From Colletotrichum lupini (taxonomy: Eukaryota > Ascomycota > Sordariomycetes > Glomerellales > Glomerellaceae), in assembly GCF_023278565.1 (NCBI RefSeq), contig NC_064678.1:1178001-1242000 (forward strand): a DNA stretch of 64,000 nucleotides, in the 5' to 3' direction. Both the position numbers and the translations under genes were made by a program. Under the pieces are notes generated by a model. The model was not told the DNA's origin. It searched no databases and was given only the letters and a program-made list of their open reading frames with translations. How positions within the stretch are numbered: position 1 is the first letter of the stretch; each line of letters starts with the position of its first letter. Shown here in pieces: positions 57,701-64,000 of this stretch.

Positions 57701-59092
57701 CAGCGGAGTGAGGCATTGGCAATGGCGGAAGCGGCCCTTGCTACGTGTGGCTCGCACAACTTGCCCGCCGATGATCCCAAGATGGTACGAACACGGCTTC
57801 TGGTGGCAGACTTCCTCCACGGATCTGGAGGCCAACGTCGGGCTCTTGAACTACGACAAGAAACCGTACGGGATCTGCAGAGAAGAGTTTCTGTAATCTC
57901 AGGAGAACGTCTGCGCATCCTTGAAGCAAAAAGTGCGCTGGGTGACAGTTATGATTGGGACGGCCGGCTTCTCAAGTCGATGTCATTGCGAAAGAAGGTC
58001 CACAAAGCGATGCTTGAGCTCCTCGGCGTCGATCACCCCGACACCTTGCATGCATTCGACCGACTTGCCGACACCAGAAGCCTGGTCGCCCACACTCAAG
58101 AAGAAAAGGAGGAGGTGTGCAGGCTCAGAGAAGAGGCCGTGACCTCGTGGAGGCGAGTTCGGGGAGAAGGTCATCCTCAAACTAACGAAGCAAGAGTCAA
58201 CTTGGGTCACAGCTACACTGCTGCTTCTAGATTTGAGGAGGCTCTCGCTGAGCAGGAAGATGTCCTGGCCATGCGCAACGAAAAGGTGTTCAACGACGCT
58301 GTTGCGACTGACGTCTATCTTGTATCCGTCGCTAACGTCGCGGATGCATTGTGGAGAGTAGGCGATATCCAAGAAGCTTACAGTCGTCTGGAAGATGGAC
58401 TGGAAGAGGCAAAAGTCATGGAAGACTTGGATGCCATATTCTCGATCAGAAGTTACGCTTCGACTTTCCTCTCACGACAAGGCAGAGAAGATTCTATACT
58501 GAAGGCTATCAACCTCCGGCAGGACCTTTTCAAAGATCAGGAAGGCGCATTTGGTGAGGGAGATGTCAGAACCCACCAGACGCAGCTCCTGTTGGCCATG
58601 GATCTCGCCAAACTAGGGATGTTCCCTCAGGCAATCCAAGTCCATGAGAAACTGCTGCAAAGACAAATCGAGGACCCGGGCGAAGAGAGCCAAGGAACCC
58701 TGGACAACAAGAAGGCGCTCGCTTCAGTGTTAAGCGCTGTTAACGCCGCACCTCAAGCGGCTGTGTTGATGAATGAGGTCATGCAGGTTGAGACCAAACA
58801 CCTCGGTCGAGACCACCCCCGTACACGGGAGACGGGAGCCCTTCTTCATCGCTATTATCAAGAGGCCGGGGACGCCCAGGCGGCTTTTCAAGTGGTAACT
58901 TGGCTGAACACGCAGCCAATCGGCAACGGAGAGCACCATGAAGACTCGGATTCTAATGACGAGGAAGAGGACAACGTGTCTCGAGTCGGTAGCGCCCATA
59001 GGGTAAGTCCTCATTGTGATCCAACAGACAATTCAGACAGATCTCTAACGTTCAATATTTAGAACTTGACACCCGTGACGAGCCCTGCGTGA
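54732..59092 (+). CDS. NLR/STAND receptor: PNP_UDP - NB-ARC - TPR
   Basis: Five exons (54732-55671, 55728-55880, 55984-56218, 56275-59002, 59063-59092) encode 1361 residues. Residues 1-315 are a nucleoside-phosphorylase-type domain: LVGVAAGLPS and DIRLGDVLVA, then IGLEMEAAGV and IRGVCDYGDEQKNKEWQPYA. The linker (about 315-400) is Pro/Ser-rich and acidic. The NB-ARC has a P-loop HGVTGVGKS near 421, Walker B WILFIDNAE near 502 and LGGLPLA near 586. From about 810 to 1320 runs a TPR array of 42-residue units (LGVDHPDTLHAFDRLADT, GEGHPQTNEARVNLGHSY, LGRDHPRTRETG). Such fungal receptors control heterokaryon incompatibility or other non-self recognition; ligand-driven oligomerisation would switch on the N-terminal domain. 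All key residues and frames are intact. If the last intron is retained the protein ends at 59062 instead. Confidence 0.9.
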
Positions 59093-59639
59093 CCACCATC
59101 ACGCCAGATACAGCGCTAATCACGCGGAAGGTAGTTTGGTGAATCGGGTCCGAGACTTCGCGCACTCCATGCTAGACCCAGGACCCGAGCGACACTCTGC
59201 AAGACGGCCGGTGACTGCGTTTCAAAGAGCTTGGCAAGGCAAGGGTGGGTTTGTCGAGGGGGAGGTTCAGGTGGTGAAAGTTGCGCAGTCACTTGTGTTC
59301 CAATTCAGCTATCATTCCAATTTCATTTGTGACCAATGTCTTGACAGCGGTCTTCGTTGATAAGCACAGTAATGAGCAAATGTTCGTGACAGAGATGAAT
59401 GCAACATCGTTCTGCCCTTCATGTGGCGGGGATTACCCTCTAGCTGTGCTGCGGCTTACTAGAAAGGAGCATAAAGGGATGGATCCGACATAGAAGTTGA
59501 TGGGAAACAGTCTAAGAAACGCCGAATACTAACCCAGGATCAACACCACGGTGCCAAGTATCCTACCATGCATCCTTCACAACAACGGTGTCCAGAGATG
59601 CTCGTGAGATACTACCACCTTCGGCCTCACACATCAAAC
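59093..59639. other. Spacer after the NLR gene
   Basis: Two overlapping short frames (59136-59360, 59281-59493) include C-x2-C pairs (CDQC; CPSC), but they lie in different frames without a plausible splice, so no zinc-binding protein is called. Confidence 0.4.
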
Positions 59640-60768
59640 TCACTGCCCTCCCCCAGCCGCCTCCCTCTTCTCCTTCTCAAGCCACCACTCAACAGCCCTC
59701 CGTATCCCCTCCTCCTGACTAACCTCCGGCTTCCACCCCAGCCTCTCTTTAGCCTTATCAATGACATACCACCTGCTCATCCCCGAGAACCGAACAACCT
59801 GCCTCGTCAAAGGCGGCACCTCGCCCCTGAACCAATAAACCCACTCCAGCGCCCACACATACGCCAGCGCAAACGTCATATTAATAACCCTCACATCCTC
59901 AACCTTCGTCTCGTCCCCGGCAGCCCGCCACACAGCCCTGCTGAAATCCCAAAAGGGCACGGGCTCGCCGTTGGTGATGAAGAAGGCTTCGCCCGCGACG
60001 CCGTCTGGCGCGTCAAGAAGCTTCGAGGCTGCCGCGAGGTGCGCGTCCGCGGCGTTCCCTGCGTAGGTTGTGCTGAAGAGGTTCTTGTTGGTGCCGATTT
60101 GCATCTTGTTCCGGCCGAGGCGGAGGTTGCGGAGGATGGCCGGGGTGATGTCGTTGTCGCGTTCGCCGTGGACGGCGGCGGGGCGGAGGGTGCAGGTTCG
60201 CATGCCGGTTGGGTCGTCGTATTCCAGAGTCATCTTATCCGAGGCGGCCTATCAAGCTTGTCATTAAAGGAGTCCGCCCAGTAAAACACACACTACGTTG
60301 GCACACCTTCGTCTTGGGATAAGCCAGCGTATCATCCCCCTCCTCAGCAATAGGCAAACTCTCATCGCCCCCCTCAATATCCCTAAACATCTCCCTCTGC
60401 ACGACACTAGCACTACTCGTCGTCACAAACGCCTTGACGCCCGCCCTCTTAGCCTCATCCAGCACATGCCTCGTCCCGTCAACGTTAATCGCCCTCACAA
60501 ACGCGTCCGTCATGACTTTTCGCCCGACCGTCATCATCCCCGCGCAGTGGAACACCACCGTCGGCTTCACCTCCCGAAAGGCCTTGGCGACGTCGTCGAG
60601 GGAGGCAATGTCGCCGGCGTGGTACGTGACGCCGGGAAAGGTGTTTGTCGTCGGGTTGCGCGAGAAGACGGCGATGCGGGCGGTCGGGTAGGCGGCCAGG
60701 AGCTTCTCGACGATGTGGCTGCCCAGGAAGCCGCAGCCGCCTGTTACGAGGTAGGTTTCTGAGGCCAT
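59640..60768 (-). CDS. NAD(P)-dependent 3-beta-HSD/epimerase family protein, ERG26-like
   Basis: Two exons (60768-60307, 60248-59640) encode 356 residues. The Rossmann motif TGGCGFLGSHIV is near the N-terminus, VFHCAGMM and INVDGTRHVLDEA follow, and the catalytic Ser region is VTTSSASVV. Tyr-x3-Lys is present as YPKTK, split from the following ASDKM by the intron. LRPAAVHGERD and the C-terminal YVIDKAKERLGWKPEVSQEEG are typical of sterol-4-alpha-carboxylate 3-dehydrogenase-like proteins. ERG26 itself acts in ergosterol demethylation at the ER. A hydrophobic stretch (VINMTFALAYVWALEWVYW) could dock on the membrane. Whether this is the sterol enzyme or a paralogue needs phylogeny. Confidence 0.85.
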
Positions 60769-62329
60769 TTGGGTCGTATCCTGCGTCTGATACGTGAGAT
60801 TTCAATGGCGGGATGGTCGATGATGATGGAATTTTCAAAGAGGTTGATGAAAGAATTCACAGAAACGGGATTCTGGGCGCCGTCCGGACTTTATCTTTAT
60901 CAACACGCGTCCCGATAGATCGTCGTCGAGAATAAGCCGGCTGAAACGGTCTAGAGAAATGACTGTCGTCAGCGAAATCCCATCAGATCTGATATAAGCA
61001 CTTGGGGCTTCTCATTTCCTGCCAGGGTGGGAACCTCGAACCCGGGAAACCAACGTGTCTCCTGCATCGCGCATTCGGATCTTACCCAGTTGAACCTCAA
61101 TAGTCGATTCGACCTTAAAAGGCCAATGAGTCAAAGTTCCCCGTATAATGGTGTAGCCGTGTCAATTGGAAAGACAAAAAAGGGCAATTACTGATCTCAC
61201 TGAGAGGTGCTGCCGAACTCCTTTGTACCTTTGACAGCTACCTAGCCAAACTCTACCAAGCCGTCAGCACTAGATTCAAGGTCCCCTTGAGAGCGATCCC
61301 AGACTTGCCGGAAAGGTGGGGAGGTGAGGGGGAGCAGCACAAGCTTCGATACTTCACTCACTCACTCACTTGCCTGGAACCTAGGTACTTCAAGCTTGCA
61401 CTTATCTTTACGACACCTTGTAAGCTTTCCGTCTCCCGATGTCAGTAGCTGATATGGGTCGACGGCCCGAAGATGCGAGAACGAGCAAGTATTGGCATGA
61501 GCTTAAGGCGTGTGAGAAAGGCGCAAGTCCGTGAGGTGTAGATGACTTTAAGTAAGAAAATAGAGGCCACCACAGCTGAGAAGATGGGATGAAATCGAGA
61601 CATCACACATGAACAGTCTGAAAAGCAGGTGACACCGACAAGTGAGTGAGAGAGTGAGTGAGTACTTTGTTCGGTGATAAGCATCAATGCCGTTCGTCTT
61701 GTGGCCTTGAGGCCTTGATAAACAGAGAAAAGGGTCGAGATGCAGCGAGAAAGAATCTACAGTCGATATGACAGACGCCGCAAGACATACCTAGCCATTC
61801 GGCCAGATCCGATCAGAGAGACGTGCAACATGAGCCCTTGCCAAGATCCCACCCACCCGGTAGTCTCATCTCACCTTCTCTTGAAGATTCATCAGCAGCG
61901 CCAGAATCGCACCAGGGGCGAGGGCACAGTTCACCACTTCACGTTGGACACCACAAAGGCACAAAAGTTTGAACGCAAGAGAAAACGCAGCTGGTTGGTG
62001 ATATGTGCCACAACCCGCCCATCTACAAAAGCCTCACCCCTTCCACCCCGCCGTATTCACAGCCCCTGACGATGCATTTCCGACGATGAAGAACCGCCCC
62101 AAAGCCCCCCTCCCACCATGTTTCCTTCCGTTTCTCTGAGGTTGTTTTGTGTTTGCTGTCATCTCATGAACTTTCGCCTCCCTCGCCAAAAGACCATCCC
62201 CCCGCCAGTTCCTCCGATTCGCGAAAAGCATCGCAATCCTAAACTCCGGCAAAAGAATTTCCCTGAACGTAAACGCGCGACTGCCTTTCAAGACTAAACT
62301 ACTGGAAACAAGTCGTCAGACGCCCCCGT
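60769..62329. other. Intergenic region, no gene recognised
   Basis: It lies between the ERG26-like promoter and the 3' end of CCR4. It holds a (CACT)4 run at 61355-61370 and a complementary AGTGAGTGAG-type run at 61641-61663, about 270 bp apart as an imperfect inverted pair. Short frames show no motifs. Confidence 0.45.
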
Positions 62330-64000
62330 CTACCGGCCTTGCCCGCTTCCTGATCCAAAATCCGGTTCCGGGTGCGGCGATTTCTTATCCTTTCTAGCTT
62401 TGATGACAAACTCGGCCATAATCTGGATGTGGTCGGCCGGGAAGTGGTAGTTGGGGAATGCCGGCATCCGCTTGAGGTATTCGGGATCGGGCGGGCCAAG
62501 CAGATCCACCACTTCCAATGTGTTGGTGGAGTACCACAGATAATCAATGACATCTGAGAAGCCAGGCGTGTAGTTGGTGAAGGGCATCTCGTCGGGGGTG
62601 TTCTTGATGTGGGCATAGGCATCCCGCAAGCTGAAGGGGTGCTCAATACCGTCCCTCGTGAAGCTACCATACTGGAAGGATGACAGCTCTTGGTGATTGG
62701 GAGGAACGCGTCCCATAGACAATAGCTCGTAGACCGAGCTGTCTCCGGTTGAGTTGAAGTCACCGCACACGAGGAGGGGAATGTCGGTATTGTTGCGATA
62801 CTCTTGGCTGGGCCCCGGTTCCTTAGCCGGCGGCGGCGCTGGCTCATCCCCGTCTTTGCCAGTAGCAGAGAAGACGATGGGCTTCTTGTCCTTGAGTGCT
62901 GGCCAGCGAACGTACTTCTCGGCGAACTTTGTGACTTGCTCCATCAAGATACCCGTTTGGATCAACTTGACGTCCGCCAACACAGACTCCCAGGCCAAAT
63001 GTCCGTTGACTAGGATGATGCGTGCGCCGGTAGCTCGGCTTTCGAGGAATACCACAACGGCGATGTTGTCCTTTGGCATAACACGGTTGAAGACGTCATG
63101 TTGATTCTTCATGTCCGGCCGGTTGATGGCGATGGCGGCGAATTCGATGACCTGCTTGTCGAGCAAGATCCACTTGCTGGCCTTGTAGAAAGTGGCGCAA
63201 CCATCCACACCCTGTGCATCCTTCTCCGCCATGGTCTTCGCGCGAGTCTTGGGCCAGTGCACACCCTTGTAATCCATCTGTGCCAGTTCCGGGCTGAACT
63301 CTTCCTTGAACGCCTCCGTCGAAATCTCCTGCAGGCACAGCAGATCCGCGTCCTTCTCTCTCATTTCGCTGAAAATGCAGTCCTTCCGGTACTCCCAGTT
63401 CAATGCGCCCGTGGGCGTGTATCCGTACGTTTGCGGTGTCGCGTACTTGTCGCACAAGACGTTCCAAGAAAAGACTCTGACCTTTTCCAAAGTAGGCGAA
63501 ACATCTTCTTGTACAGTAATGAGCTTTCTCGGGTTGGGCGGCATCGGAACTAAAACGAAGATTAGTGATTGTTGGCAGCATGAGACATGACTGATTGTAC
63601 ATACTAGGGGCTTGCTCCTTGAGGAGGTTGATCAGGCTCTTGGTGCCCTTCTCCATGATTTCCTGTTTCATGTCCGGGTCGATGGGGTTGCCCTCGATGC
63701 CGAGAACGTCGAGCAAGTGTAGAGAGCCGAGCTCGAAGGGTAGTGTCTGGATTTGATTGTCGAAGAGGAGTAGCTGGTTGAGGTAGGTGCACATGCCGAG
63801 TTCTGGGGGGAGAATCTTGATCTGGTTGAACGACATGTTGAGGTAACGGAGCTGGCGCAACTGGCCGATCGCGGGAGGGAGACTCTGAAGCCTGTTGGAG
63901 GCGATGAAGAGGTCGTGGAGGAACTGGTAGCGGAAAAGCGCGGGTGCGAGATTACGCAGTCCCTGGCCGCTGAGGTCCATGTTGTGCCAGTTCTGCCGTT
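62330..64000 (-). CDS. CCR4: CCR4 deadenylase (LRR plus EEP nuclease), partial, 5' end beyond the window
   Basis: The gene enters from the right edge. Exon 64000-63605 carries an LRR block starting WHNMDLSGQGLRNLAPALF and units such as LFIASNRLQSLPPAIGQL, RYLNMSFNQIKILPPELG and LLLFDNQIQTLPFELG. The final exon (63549-62330) holds the exonuclease-endonuclease-phosphatase domain: RVFSWNVLCDKYAT, LNWEYRKDCI, DLLCLQEIS (metal Glu), GVHWPKTRAKTM, CGDFNSTGDSS, FSDVIDYLWYS and FPADHIQIMAEF (catalytic His). This is the 3'-5' poly(A) exonuclease of the Ccr4-Not complex. The C-terminal tail (SGSGQGR) is short. The N-terminal Gln-rich region is missing only because the window ends. CCR4 is conserved, so the right end of the window is core genome. 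Confidence 0.93.

Noticed and set aside
59136..59493. Possible small zinc-binding protein (C-x2-C pairs)
   Set aside because: The pairs are in different frames and no intron with consensus ends joins them.
1..64000. CRISPR arrays, bacterial operons or prophage
   Set aside because: Spliceosomal introns and fungal gene families throughout exclude a prokaryotic origin; no spaced palindromic repeats were seen.

Overview
The window looks like nuclear DNA of a filamentous ascomycete (Pezizomycotina, probably a Sordariomycete-type genome; the genus cannot be told from sequence alone). The reasons are short GT-AG introns of about 50-100 nt, a Zn2Cys6 regulator, PTH11/SAT4-type membrane and fungal NLR genes, small secreted cysteine proteins, and two blocks whose CpA/TpG dinucleotides have almost vanished, the mark of repeat-induced point mutation (RIP). 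Gene-rich, GC-balanced DNA alternates with these RIP-burnt retrotransposons (a compartmentalised genome).

Layout. 1-5330: a RIP-destroyed non-LTR (LINE, Tad1-like) retrotransposon on the minus strand, running off the left edge. 5.8-32.7 kb: an accessory metabolic island. It holds a secreted BBE-type flavin oxidase, a decayed sugar transporter, a glucarate-dehydratase-like enolase-superfamily enzyme, a decayed Zn2Cys6 regulator, a lactose-permease-like MFS transporter, a D-mandelate-dehydrogenase-like 2-hydroxyacid dehydrogenase, a DAL5-type anion transporter, a secreted M20 amidohydrolase, a 7-TM SAT4/rhodopsin-like protein and a GMC oxidoreductase. 33-41 kb: a disordered small protein, two divergently transcribed small secreted cysteine proteins (candidate effectors) and an MFSD1-like transporter. 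41226-50495: a complete Ty1/Copia-type LTR element with 177-bp LTRs and a CAAGG target-site duplication, heavily RIPed, with a RIP-free insert of about 0.5 kb inside. 50.6-54 kb: an argininosuccinate-lyase-superfamily enzyme and a kynurenine-formamidase-like hydrolase with a probable signal peptide. 54.7-59.1 kb: a full-length PNP-NB-ARC-TPR NLR (STAND) gene. 59.6-64 kb: an ERG26-like 3-beta-HSD/epimerase and the 3' part of the housekeeping gene CCR4 (LRR plus deadenylase), cut by the right edge.

How the genes fit together. The island between the LINE and the GMC gene reads as a catabolic cluster for a hydroxy- or sugar-acid compound: uptake (two intact transporters), dehydration or racemisation (enolase superfamily), dehydrogenation (2-hydroxyacid dehydrogenase), amide hydrolysis (secreted M20) and oxidation (BBE, GMC). 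Its presumed local regulator and one transporter are broken. This joint role is inference. The NLR is the strongest candidate for an immune or allorecognition receptor. Exon boundaries were chosen by hand from splice consensus and reading-frame continuity; every intact multi-exon model given sums to a whole number of codons, except CCR4, which is cut by the edge but keeps frame across its intron.
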